Source: Franzmannia qiaohouensis (GTDB lineage Bacteria > Pseudomonadota > Gammaproteobacteria > Pseudomonadales > Halomonadaceae). Taken from it: a stretch of 64,000 nucleotides of DNA. The position numbers were made by a program, and so were the translations under genes. The notes under the pieces were generated by a model. That model was not told the DNA's origin. It saw only the letters and a program-made list of their open reading frames with translations, and did no database searches. The stretch covers positions 248,001 through 312,000 of the forward strand of contig NZ_JARWAM010000002.1 of assembly GCF_031451695.1 (NCBI RefSeq), read 5' to 3'. Of the stretch, positions 53,259 through 61,829 are shown piece by piece; the stretch's first letter is position 1, and the number at the start of each line of letters is the position of its first letter.

Positions 53259-54389
53259 TTAGGCCCGGCGCTGCGGGCGCGCGATGATCCGCCAGTCGCG
53301 GCCCACCGCGCGGATATCGAGGATATCCAGGGCCCGCTGCTGGGCCATGGTCTCGAGCCCCGGCAGACTGAACAGCGGGCGCGCCTCGCCGCCCAGCAGG
53401 GTCGGCGCCATGAATAGCTGAATCTCGTCGACCAGCTCGGCGTCGAGCATCGCCCCGGCCAGGGTCGCGCCGGTCTCCACCAGCACCTCGTTGGCCTGCT
53501 CCTCGCTGGCCAGATGCCGCAGCAGCGCCTCCAGATCGACGCGCCCGTGGATATCCGAGGCCAGCACCCGCACCTCGGCCCCCGCCGCCTCGAGACGCGC
53601 GCGGCGCTCGGCGTCATGGCTGCAGGTGGCGACCAAGGTGCGGCCCGGCTCGCGCAGGCAGGCCGCCGCCTGGGGCAGCCGCAGCCGCGAGTCGACGATG
53701 ACCCGCAGCGGCTGGCGCGAGGCGATCGCCTCGGCGTCGTCGAGGTCGAGCTGCGAGGCGCGCACGGTGAGGCGCGAGTTATCGAAGATGATCGACTCGA
53801 CGCCGCTGATCACCGCGCTGGAGCGCGCACGCAGTCGCTGCACCTCGGTGCGCGCCCGCGGCCCGGTGATCCACTGCGATTCGCCGGAGCGCATCGCCGT
53901 GCGCCCGTCGAGGCTGGTGGCCATCTTCAAGCGCACAAAGGGACGCTGCCGGGTCATGCGCAGAATAAAGCCGGGGTTGAGCGCCTGCGCCTGCTCCTCC
54001 ATTAGCCCGCACGCCACCTCGATACCTGCCTCGCGCATGATCGCCAGGCCGCGCCCGGCGACCTGGGGGTTGGGATCCTGCATCGCCACCACCACGCGCT
54101 TGACGCCGGCCTCGACCAACGCCTCGGCGCAGGGGCCGGTGCGGCCGTGGTGGGAGCAGGGCTCCAGGGTGACGTAGGCGGTGGCCCCGCGGGCGGCGTC
54201 GCCGGCGGCGCGCAGCGCGTGCACCTCGGCATGCGGCTCACCGGCGCGGGCGTGAAAGCCCTCGCCGACGATGCGCCGCTGCTTGACCAGCACACAGCCA
54301 ACGCGGGGATTGGGATCGGTGGTATAGAGGCCGCGCCGCGCCAGGGTCAGGGCGCGGGCCATCCAGGTTTCGGCAGTCGCTTTGGGCAT
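53259..54389 (-). CDS. ribD: Bifunctional riboflavin deaminase/reductase
   Basis: Two riboflavin steps in one protein. The N-terminal deaminase holds zinc ligands in HAEVHAL and PCSHHGRTGPC; the C-terminal NADPH reductase has PFVRLKMATSLDGRTA and SQWITGPRAR. About 376 residues from ATG 54389; a TTG at 54410 overlaps the nrdR stop by four bases and is also possible. Follows nrdR as in many gammaproteobacteria. Confidence 0.95.
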   Translation of the reverse strand: MPKATAETWMARALTLARRGLYTTDPNPRVGCVLVKQRRIVGEGFHARAGEPHAEVHALRAAGDAARGATAYVTLEPCSHHGRTGPCAEALVEAGVKRVVVAMQDPNPQVAGRGLAIMREAGIEVACGLMEEQAQALNPGFILRMTRQRPFVRLKMATSLDGRTAMRSGESQWITGPRARTEVQRLRARSSAVISGVESIIFDNSRLTVRASQLDLDDAEAIASRQPLRVIVDSRLRLPQAAACLREPGRTLVATCSHDAERRARLEAAGAEVRVLASDIHGRVDLEALLRHLASEEQANEVLVETGATLAGAMLDAELVDEIQLFMAPTLLGGEARPLFSLPGLETMAQQRALDILDIRAVGRDWRIIARPQRRA

Positions 54390-54406
54390 GCGTCGTCCGT
54401 GTGCAA

Positions 54407-54886
54407 TCAACTATCGTCGTTGGGCGAGAACGAGGGTTCCTGGGCCAGGCGGTCGATCTCGGCGCGAAACTCATCGAGGTCTTGAAAGCGGCGATACACC
54501 GATGCAAAGCGAATGTAGGCTACCTGGTCGAGACGCTTGAGCGCCTGCATCACCTCTTCACCGACATCCAGTGCCGCCACCTCGCGCTCGCCGCGGGCGC
54601 GCAGCCGCTGACGAATACGCTCCACCGCGGCCTCGATCGACTCGGCGCTGACCGGACGCTTCTCCAGCGCGCGCAGCATGCCGGCACGCAGCTTGCGCTC
54701 GTCGAAGGTCTCACGGGAGCCGTCGGCCTTGACCACCCGCGGCATTACCAACTCGGCGGTTTCGTAAGTCGTGAAACGCTCGCCGCACGCGGCGCACTGG
54801 CGGCGACGGCGCACCTGGTCGCCTTCGGCGACCAGCCGCGAGTCGGTCACCTTGGTGTCGTGCGTACCGCAGAAGGGACAATGCAT
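54407..54886 (-). CDS. nrdR: Ribonucleotide reductase regulator NrdR
   Basis: ATP/dATP-sensing repressor of ribonucleotide reductase genes. The 159-residue product starts with the zinc ribbon MHCPFCGTHDTKVTDSRL and CAACGERFTTYE, followed by the ATP-cone (RVVKADGSRETFDERKLRAG). Start at ATG 54886, required by the CPFC motif. First gene of the nrdR-ribD unit. Confidence 0.96.
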   Translation of the reverse strand: MHCPFCGTHDTKVTDSRLVAEGDQVRRRRQCAACGERFTTYETAELVMPRVVKADGSRETFDERKLRAGMLRALEKRPVSAESIEAAVERIRQRLRARGEREVAALDVGEEVMQALKRLDQVAYIRFASVYRRFQDLDEFRAEIDRLAQEPSFSPNDDS

Positions 54887-54940
54887 GGGGTCAGTTCCGG
54901 CGTCGGTGTTGTTTTCAAACAGTTGCCGTAGTGTAAGCGC

Positions 54941-54957
54941 TTGGCACGCCTTCTGCA
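54941..54957 (+). promoter_or_regulatory. Sigma-54-type promoter ahead of GH13 gene
   Basis: TTGGCACG at 54941 and CTGCA at 54953, with GG (54943-54944) and GC (54955-54956) separated by exactly 10 bases as required for -24/-12 recognition. Consensus is TGGCAC-N5-TTGCA; one mismatch. The GH13 start lies about 38 bases downstream with a good ribosome-binding site. Confidence 0.6.
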
Positions 54958-54994
54958 TTAAGCTGAAGAGAGAAGCCTATCAAGGAGAGATGCC

Positions 54995-56785
54995 ATGAGC
55001 TCGCCGACGCCCCCCACTGCGCTCGCCCCCCTCGATGCCGCGGCCTTCACGGCGCTGGCCAGCGCCCGGCTCGGCGAGGTCTACGGACCGCGCGCCGGCG
55101 AGGTGCTGCGCCGGCTGACCACCCTGCTGGCGCACCATCGTGAGGCATTGCGCGAGCGCCCCGGCGCCGGACGCCCACTGTGGAGCGAGCGCGACCAGTG
55201 GCTGATCAGCTACGGCGACACCCTGATCGACGGCGACCGCCCACCGCTGGAAGTGCTCGACGACTTTCTCGAACAGCGTCTCGGCGATACCTTCAGCGGC
55301 GTGCACGTGCTGCCGTTCTTTCCGTGGAGCAGCGACGACGGCTTTTCGGTGATCCACTATCGCGAGGTCAACCCGACGCTGGGCGACTGGTCGCACATTC
55401 AACGCCTGGCCGGTCACCGCGACCTGATGGTCGATCTGGTAATCAACCACGTCTCCCGCGAATCGCTGTGGTTCGTCGACTACCTGGCCGGCAGCCAGCC
55501 GGGACGCGACTATTTTATCGAGATGGACCCGGACACCGATCTCTCCCAGGTGGTGCGCCCGCGCAATTCGCCATTGCTGGTACCGGTGGCCACGCGCCGC
55601 GGTACCCGCCACCTGTGGGCGACCTTCTCCGAGGATCAGATCGATCTCAACTTCGCCAATCCCGATGTGCTGCTGGAGTTCATCGGCATCCTGCTGTTCT
55701 ACGTCGAACAAGGCGCGCGGATCATCCGCCTCGACGCCATCGCCTTCCTGTGGAAGGAGGTCGGCACGCCGTGCATCCACCTGCCGCAGACCCACGCCAT
55801 CGTGCGCCTGCTGCGCGGCATTCTCGACCATGTGGCCCCCGGCACCCTGCTGGTCACCGAAACCAACGTGCCGCACCGCGAGAACCTTAGCTACTTTGGG
55901 CTCGAGCGCCTCGAGGAGGGTGGGCTGGAACGCGGCGAGACGCCAGACGAAGCGCACCTGGTCTATCAGTTCACCCTGCCGCCGCTGCTGGTCCACACCC
56001 TGACCAGCGGCGACGCCAGCACCCTGGCCAGCTGGCTGCGTGGACTGCCCTCGCTGCCCGCCGGCTGCAGCTATCTCAACTTCACCGCTAGCCACGACGG
56101 CATCGGCGTACGCGCCCTGGAAGGCCTGCTGCCCGGGCATGAGGTGGAGGCGCTGCTGGAGCTGATGCACCGCTTCGGCGGTTTCGTCAGCATGAAGGCC
56201 AACGCCGACGGCGAGGACTCGCCCTACGAAATCAACATCACCTACTTCGAGGCACTCAAGGGCACCCGCCGCGGCCCTGATCCCTGGCAAATCGAGCGCT
56301 TCCTGTGCAGTCAGCACCTGATGCTGGCACTGCAGGGCATTCCCGCGCTCTACCTGCACTCCCTGACGGCCACCCTCAACGACCACGAAGGCATCGAGCG
56401 CAGCGGCAGGCTGCGCTCGATCAATCGCCGCCAGTGGGAGATGGAAGTGCTCGACGAGCTGCTCGACAGTCGCAATACGCCGACCCGCGAGGTGTTCCTG
56501 GCGCTCAAGCGGCGCCTCGACATTCGCCGCGGCGAGCCCTGCTTTCACCCCGACGCCGACCAGCAGGTGCTCGACACCCCCGCCAACCTGCTGGCCATCC
56601 AGCGCGGGCCGCTGGCCGACGGCCGACGCCTGCTGGCAATCTACAACGTCACCGACAAGCGCCAGCCGCTGGCGCTGCCGGCGCTTGCCGAGCATGACTG
56701 GCACGACCTGCTCGAGGACTGCGCCTGCGCCACGCCACCCAGCGAGCTTGGGCCCTATCGCAGCTTGTGGCTGGTCAGTCGCTGA
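54995..56785 (+). CDS. GH13 sucrose phosphorylase-family enzyme (glucosylglycerate/glycerol type)
   Basis: A 596-residue glycoside hydrolase family 13 protein of the sucrose-phosphorylase subfamily. The four conserved regions are visible: DLVINHVS (I), RLDAIAFLWKE with the nucleophile Asp (II), VTETNVPH with the acid/base Glu (III) and NFTASHDGIGV (IV). SWSS-like HVLPFFPWSSDDGFSV is also typical. Members phosphorolyse sucrose, sucrose phosphate, glucosylglycerate or glucosylglycerol. In a halophile the last two, both osmolytes, are plausible, but the acceptor cannot be read from sequence. AAGGAGAG lies upstream. The end overlaps the convergent ATPase by 11 bases. Confidence 0.88.
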   Translation: MSSPTPPTALAPLDAAAFTALASARLGEVYGPRAGEVLRRLTTLLAHHREALRERPGAGRPLWSERDQWLISYGDTLIDGDRPPLEVLDDFLEQRLGDTFSGVHVLPFFPWSSDDGFSVIHYREVNPTLGDWSHIQRLAGHRDLMVDLVINHVSRESLWFVDYLAGSQPGRDYFIEMDPDTDLSQVVRPRNSPLLVPVATRRGTRHLWATFSEDQIDLNFANPDVLLEFIGILLFYVEQGARIIRLDAIAFLWKEVGTPCIHLPQTHAIVRLLRGILDHVAPGTLLVTETNVPHRENLSYFGLERLEEGGLERGETPDEAHLVYQFTLPPLLVHTLTSGDASTLASWLRGLPSLPAGCSYLNFTASHDGIGVRALEGLLPGHEVEALLELMHRFGGFVSMKANADGEDSPYEINITYFEALKGTRRGPDPWQIERFLCSQHLMLALQGIPALYLHSLTATLNDHEGIERSGRLRSINRRQWEMEVLDELLDSRNTPTREVFLALKRRLDIRRGEPCFHPDADQQVLDTPANLLAIQRGPLADGRRLLAIYNVTDKRQPLALPALAEHDWHDLLEDCACATPPSELGPYRSLWLVSR

Positions 56786-58964
56786 GCCCCAGCCGGGCGG
56801 CGTTGGCGGTGACCGACAGCGAGCTTGCCGCCATCGCCAGCACCGCCACCAGCGGCGGGATCGCCATCCATACCACCAGCCCCAGCGCCACCAGGTTGTA
56901 GCCCGCCGAAAGCGCCAGGTTCTGGCGCATGATGCGCCGGGCCCGGCGAGCGATCTGCCAGGCGTCCACCACCCCGGCCACGCCCGGCTCAAGCAGCTGC
57001 ACCGCAGCCCCATCGCGGGCCGGCTGGCTGGCGCCCAGCGGCGCGATGCCGACGTCCGCCGTGGCCAGGGCCAGTACGTCATTGACGCCGTCGCCGACGA
57101 ACAGCGACGGCCGCGGCAGGCGCGCCACCAGCCGCGCCTTGGCCTCCGGCGACTGACCGGCGAAGCACTCACGTCCGGCGAATCCGGCCGCCTCGCCGAC
57201 CGCCGCCACCTCGGCGGCGCGGTCGCCGCTGACCAGCGCCAGCGTCATGCCGGCACGCCGCAGCTCGGCCAGCGGCGCCAGCGCGCCGGGGTCAGGGCAG
57301 TCCTGCAGGGTCAGCTCGCCGAGCCATTCGCCGTCGCGGGCCACCGCCACCCGACTGCCGGCGCGCGACTCGTCGTCGCTATCGGCTGGGCGCGCGATGC
57401 CCAGCTCGGCGGCCAGCCACGCCGGGGCGCCGACCATGAGCTCGGCGCCCTCGGCCAGCCGTACATGCCGCCCGCCGCCGGCCACCTCGTCGCTCTCGCT
57501 GGGTGCCTCGCCCATCGCCAGGCCGCGCCGGTCGGCGGCGCGGCGCAGCGCCATCCCCAGCGGATGCTCGCTGCCCCACTCGGCCTGGGCGGCCAGCACC
57601 AGCAGCGTGTCCTCGGAGACCCCCGGCGCCGGACGGCACTCACTGAGTTCGGCCTCGCCGCGGGTCAGGGTGCCGGTCTTGTCGAAGGCAGCACTGCGCA
57701 CCTGGCCCAGCGACTCGAAGGCGGCCAGGTCGCGGAACACCACCCCACGGCCCAGCGCCTGGCTGCCGGCGGCTAGATTGGCCAGCGGAATCGCCAGCCC
57801 CACCGCGCAGGGGCAGGCCACCACCAGCACCGAGAGCGCCCGCACCACGGCCTCTTCTACTGCCACGCCGCCCAGCAGCAGCGCCATCAGCGTCGCCAGT
57901 GCCAGCACCACCGCCAGCGGGCTCAGCCAGGCGGCGAAGCGGTCGGCCAGGCGCTGCAGCTCGCCCTTGCGCGCATGCAGCTCGAGCATCTGGCGATGCA
58001 GCCGGTCCAGGTAGCCCTCGCCGGCGCGGGCGGTGACCACCAGGGTGATCGCCTCGCCCAGATTGCGGCTGCCGGCCTGCAGCGCCGCGCCGCGCTGGCG
58101 GCTGACCGGGCGCGCCTCGCCGTTGAGCGGCGACAGGTCGAGCCAGGCACGCGCGCTCTCCAGTGCACCGTCCAGCGGCACCAGCGCGCCGGCCGCGACG
58201 CGCAGCCGCGCGCCGGGGACGACGTCGGCCAGCGCGCTCAGCCGCGGCCTGCCGGCGTCGAGCACCTCGACCTCATCCACCTGCGGATAGAGCCGCGACA
58301 GCGCCCGCAGGCCGCGATAGCGGCACAGCGTCTCCACCAGCCGCCCCACCAGCAGCAGCAGGATCAGCATCACCGCGGTATCGAAATAGACCTCCGCCGA
58401 GCCGCGCCACAGCAGCCACAGCGAGACCAGCACGGCGCCCAGCACCCCCAGGCTGATCAGCGCATCCATGCCCGGGCGGCCGGCGCGCAGGGTGCGCCAG
58501 CCGGCGCGATAGAAGGGCCAGCCGGCGTAGCCCACCACCGGCACAGCGAAGGCCCCCGAGACCAGCGCCAGCACGAACTCCAGGCGCGGCCCGGGCAGTG
58601 CCCCGGCGTAGATCAGCAGCGAGGCGAGCATGGTCCACATGCCGAAGCTGGCGCCCACCGCCAGGCGCAGGGTCAGGCGCCGGCTCTCGGCCTCGAGGCG
58701 GCTCTCGGCGTCCTGGGCCGCCTCGAGGGGCACCAGCCGATAGCCCAGGCGGCGCACCCGCGGCGCCAGCACCTCGAGGGCAATCGCCTCGGGGTCGCCG
58801 CTGAGGTGTACCGTGGCGGTGGCGTAGTTGACGCTGGCGCGCTGCACGCCGGCACGGCGCGCCAGCACGCTCTCCACCGCCTGGGCACAGCTGGTGCACC
58901 ACATCCCGTGCAGCGAGTAGAGCGCGGTGGTGGCACTGGGTGTCGAATGGATGGAATCGGGCAT
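56775..58964 (-). CDS. Heavy-metal P-type ATPase, copper-type (CcoI/CopA2-like)
   Basis: A 729-residue P1B ATPase. One N-terminal metal-binding domain with GMWCTSC (Cys23, Cys26), about eight transmembrane helices, the CPC metal site in VVACPCAVGLAIP, phosphorylation Asp in DKTGTLTRGE, the SEHPLG motif and GDGVNDVLALATADVG. CPC plus GMxCxxC indicates Cu(I). The actuator loop reads LNGEARPV instead of the usual TGE, so the Thr is Asn. CcoI-type pumps supply copper to cytochrome cbb3 oxidase, but no cco gene is visible here, so the role is open. Confidence 0.9.
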   Translation of the reverse strand: MPDSIHSTPSATTALYSLHGMWCTSCAQAVESVLARRAGVQRASVNYATATVHLSGDPEAIALEVLAPRVRRLGYRLVPLEAAQDAESRLEAESRRLTLRLAVGASFGMWTMLASLLIYAGALPGPRLEFVLALVSGAFAVPVVGYAGWPFYRAGWRTLRAGRPGMDALISLGVLGAVLVSLWLLWRGSAEVYFDTAVMLILLLLVGRLVETLCRYRGLRALSRLYPQVDEVEVLDAGRPRLSALADVVPGARLRVAAGALVPLDGALESARAWLDLSPLNGEARPVSRQRGAALQAGSRNLGEAITLVVTARAGEGYLDRLHRQMLELHARKGELQRLADRFAAWLSPLAVVLALATLMALLLGGVAVEEAVVRALSVLVVACPCAVGLAIPLANLAAGSQALGRGVVFRDLAAFESLGQVRSAAFDKTGTLTRGEAELSECRPAPGVSEDTLLVLAAQAEWGSEHPLGMALRRAADRRGLAMGEAPSESDEVAGGGRHVRLAEGAELMVGAPAWLAAELGIARPADSDDESRAGSRVAVARDGEWLGELTLQDCPDPGALAPLAELRRAGMTLALVSGDRAAEVAAVGEAAGFAGRECFAGQSPEAKARLVARLPRPSLFVGDGVNDVLALATADVGIAPLGASQPARDGAAVQLLEPGVAGVVDAWQIARRARRIMRQNLALSAGYNLVALGLVVWMAIPPLVAVLAMAASSLSVTANAARLGLSD

Positions 58965-59076
58965 GACCGTCCTTGGCAGCGGGTCGGAGACGATGCGTCA
59001 GCTTACCGCGCCTGAGGCGCTGGGCAGAATGTCCCGGGCGTGGCAGTCTGAGCGCACTGCCCCACGAGGATATCCC

Positions 59077-59832
59077 ATGTCCCTGCACCGTTACCGCCTG
59101 CCTGCCGCCCTGCTTGTCGCCGGCCTGCTGCCCAGCGCCGCGCTGGCCAACGACTGGCCGGCGCCCATCGCCGCTCTGCAAGCGCAGGGCATGACCATCC
59201 ATGGCGAGTTCGAGGCGCTGGGCGGCATGACCGGCTACGCCGGGAGCTATCAGGGCCACGAGCTGGCCGCCTACCTGCTGCCCGACGGCGAGCATGTGAT
59301 CGTCGGCACCCTGCAGGACGCCGACGGCAACGACCTGAGCCGGCCGATGCTCGACGAGGTGATTCGCGGCGAGGAGGACAGCGAAAGCCTGGCGATGCTC
59401 GAACAGAGCGCCTGGATCGCCGAGGGCAACGGAGAGCGCATCGTCTATGTGTTCACCGACCCCTACTGCCCCTACTGCCAGCGGCTGTTCCACGAGGCGC
59501 GCCCCTGGGTCGAGGCCGGCGAGGTGCAGCTGCGCCACGTGATGGTCGGGCTGATGGATCGCGACAGCCCGCGCACGGCCATTTCCATGCTGGCCGCCGA
59601 CGACCCAAGCGCGGCGCTGCTCGCTCATCTCCGCGGCGAAGAGACTCCGCGCCTGGAGAGCCTGCCCCGCGACCTGGAGGAGGCGCTGTTCGACAATCAC
59701 CAGCTGATGGAGAGCTTCGGCCTGATGGCCACCCCGAGCATGGTCTACCAGGGCGAACGCGGCCTGCAGATGGCCCACGGCCTGCCGGAAGAGGACGAAC
59801 TGGCGGCGATTTTTGGCGCGCCGCGTCCCTGA
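59077..59832 (+). CDS. dsbG: DsbG/DsbC-like thiol:disulfide interchange protein, copy 1
   Basis: A 251-residue periplasmic protein. Signal peptide ends after ALA (residue ~24). The N-terminal dimerisation domain (GMTIHGEFEALGGMTGYAGSY) and the thioredoxin fold with the redox motif CPYC in FTDPYCPYCQRLFHEA, then cis-Pro in MATPSMVYQ, match DsbG. It isomerises or reduces protein disulfides and needs DsbD as electron source, encoded next. About 45-50% identical by eye to the second copy at 62672. Start ATG 59077 behind GAGGA. Confidence 0.9.
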   Translation: MSLHRYRLPAALLVAGLLPSAALANDWPAPIAALQAQGMTIHGEFEALGGMTGYAGSYQGHELAAYLLPDGEHVIVGTLQDADGNDLSRPMLDEVIRGEEDSESLAMLEQSAWIAEGNGERIVYVFTDPYCPYCQRLFHEARPWVEAGEVQLRHVMVGLMDRDSPRTAISMLAADDPSAALLAHLRGEETPRLESLPRDLEEALFDNHQLMESFGLMATPSMVYQGERGLQMAHGLPEEDELAAIFGAPRP

Positions 59833-59888
59833 CGACCTACCGGCCCTAGCTTTGCCTTGTTAGTCACCATGCAGGGTGCTGGCATGCT

Positions 59889-59905
59889 CTTAATCCTCAC
59901 ATAAT
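59889..59905 (+). promoter_or_regulatory. PmrA/QseB-type direct repeat ahead of dsbD
   Basis: CTTAAT-5-CATAAT, 53 bases before the dsbD start. PmrA/QseB-family regulators bind pairs of CTTAAT-like half-sites with 5-base spacing. The kinase at the right edge is QseC-like, so its partner regulator (outside the window) is a candidate binder. Confidence 0.45.
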
Positions 59906-59957
59906 CCCCTCCCGCTAGTCTGACCGCCTCTTCACCGACACTCGATGAGAGGCCATG

Positions 59958-61826
59958 ATGACCCAGCCTTATTTCGCGGCCCTTGGTGGTAACAAGACCG
60001 CACGATGCCTGCGCCAGCTGCTGACAATGATCCTGCTGCTGGTCTCTCCCTTGTCCATGGCTCAATCCTTCTTTGCCGAGGAGAGTGGCTTCCTGGCACC
60101 GGATCAGGCCTTTACGCTATCGCTCTCCCGTGAAGGGGATAGCCTGATGGCGCACTGGGAGATCGCCGATGAGCACTACCTGTATCGGCATACCTTCGAG
60201 GCCGACATCGACGGACGCTCATACGCACTCTCTCCACCACGCGGTACATTGATCGAGGACGAGTTCTTTGGTGAATCCGAGGTATTCCACGACGCCGTGG
60301 AACTGACGCTTCCGGTCGCAGATGCCGACCATGTCACCTTGACCTGGCAAGGCTGCGCTGAAGCTGGCTTGTGCTACCCGCCGCAGCAGAAACGTATCGA
60401 ACTCGCCACATTAGCGCCATCAGATGCCTCTCCAGGGGATACGCCCCTCGCGTCCTCCTCCCCTCAAGCCCCTCAGGCAGAGGATCAGCAACTCGCCTCT
60501 CGACTCGCCAACGCGCCTCCACTGTGGGTACTGGGCGCCTTCTTCGCCATGGGGCTGCTGCTGACCTTCACACCATGCGTACTACCGATGATCCCGATCC
60601 TCTCCAGCTTGATCATCGGCGATCAACGCACCGCCAAGCCCACTGCCTGGCGCGGACTGGGACTGTCGCTGGCTTTCGTGATTCCCATGGCGATGACATA
60701 CGCCTCTCTCGGTGTAGCCGCCGCCTTGGCGGGCGCCAACCTGCAGATGCTGTTTCAGGCACCGCTCTTCATCGGCATCTTCGCGGCTGTCTTCGTGCTC
60801 CTGGCCATGGCCATGATGGGTGTCTTCGAATTGACGATTCCCCAAGGAGTGACTCAGCGCCTGGACGCAGCCTTATCACGGGTACGCGGCGGCCGTATTA
60901 CGGGTGCCGCGGCCATGGGCGTGCTATCGGCGATTCTGGTCGGCCCTTGCATGACCGCGCCACTTGCCGGGGCACTGCTCTACATCGCCGAGACCGGCGA
61001 TGCCTGGCACGGTGGACTCGCACTGCTGGCACTCGGTCTCGGCATGGGGGTGCCGCTGATCGCAGTGGGCACGCTGGGTCCCCGCCTACTACCCCGACCC
61101 GGTGCCTGGATGCTGCGTGTCCGCGTGGTATTCGGATTCGTGCTGTTGGGCATGGCCATCTGGTTCTCTACACGTATTCTGCCAGGACCACTCGGCCTGG
61201 CGCTCTGGGGAGCGCTGCTGGTCGGCATGGCGATCGCCAGCCTGCAGGTCGCCAGGGAACTGAAGGGCAAGCGTCTGGCAACCCCCTTTCTTCAGAGCCT
61301 GGCCTTCACGCTGGCGGCATGGGGGCTGATGGGGTTGGTAGGTGCAGGGCTGGGCGGTAGCGACATATCCCGCCCGTTGGCCCAACTGACGCCCTCGCCG
61401 ACATCGGCAGGCAGCGGCGCCGCCCCAGCCGACACGCTGACGTTCGATACGCTAGCCAACCAGGCAGCCCTCGACGATCGACTACACGAGGCATCAAGCG
61501 AGGGCATGTGGACCATGCTCGAGTTCACTGCCGACTGGTGCATCACCTGCCAGATCATCGAGCGCGAGGTGTTCGGTGATAGCGAGGTGCAACGAGCGTT
61601 GAGCGACGTTGCGCGCTTGCAGGTGGATGTCACCGACTACACCGCCGACGACCGCGAGATCATGTCCGCGCTGGGCATCATCGGGCCACCCTCCATCCTG
61701 TTCTTCGGTCCGGACGGTGACGAGAGACGCCACGCTCGCATCATCGGCGACATCGATGCCGATGGCTTTCTGCGGCGTCTCACAGAAGCGGGTCACACCA
61801 CTCCTACCAGCCAAGAGATGTACTGA
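59958..61826 (+). CDS. dsbD: Thiol:disulfide interchange protein DsbD
   Basis: Moves electrons from cytoplasmic thioredoxin to periplasmic DsbG/DsbC-type proteins. After a signal peptide (ends SMA, followed by QSFFAEE), the N-terminal domain has the CAEAGLCYPP cysteine pair; the membrane domain has the two reactive cysteines in FTPCVLPMIPIL and GPCMTAPLAGAL; the C-terminal thioredoxin domain has DWCITCQIIER (CITC in place of the common CVAC). About 622 residues. Two adjacent ATGs exist; the second (59958) has the better spacing to GAGAGG. It overlaps nothing and is followed 3 bases later by the TlpA fusion. Confidence 0.95.
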   Translation: MTQPYFAALGGNKTARCLRQLLTMILLLVSPLSMAQSFFAEESGFLAPDQAFTLSLSREGDSLMAHWEIADEHYLYRHTFEADIDGRSYALSPPRGTLIEDEFFGESEVFHDAVELTLPVADADHVTLTWQGCAEAGLCYPPQQKRIELATLAPSDASPGDTPLASSSPQAPQAEDQQLASRLANAPPLWVLGAFFAMGLLLTFTPCVLPMIPILSSLIIGDQRTAKPTAWRGLGLSLAFVIPMAMTYASLGVAAALAGANLQMLFQAPLFIGIFAAVFVLLAMAMMGVFELTIPQGVTQRLDAALSRVRGGRITGAAAMGVLSAILVGPCMTAPLAGALLYIAETGDAWHGGLALLALGLGMGVPLIAVGTLGPRLLPRPGAWMLRVRVVFGFVLLGMAIWFSTRILPGPLGLALWGALLVGMAIASLQVARELKGKRLATPFLQSLAFTLAAWGLMGLVGAGLGGSDISRPLAQLTPSPTSAGSGAAPADTLTFDTLANQAALDDRLHEASSEGMWTMLEFTADWCITCQIIEREVFGDSEVQRALSDVARLQVDVTDYTADDREIMSALGIIGPPSILFFGPDGDERRHARIIGDIDADGFLRRLTEAGHTTPTSQEMY

Positions 61827-61829
61827 ATC

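Noticed and set aside
54980..57172. Long minus-strand frame opposite the GH13 gene
   Set aside because: Antisense to a gene with all four GH13 regions; the antisense product has Gln/Ala/Gly runs and no domain.
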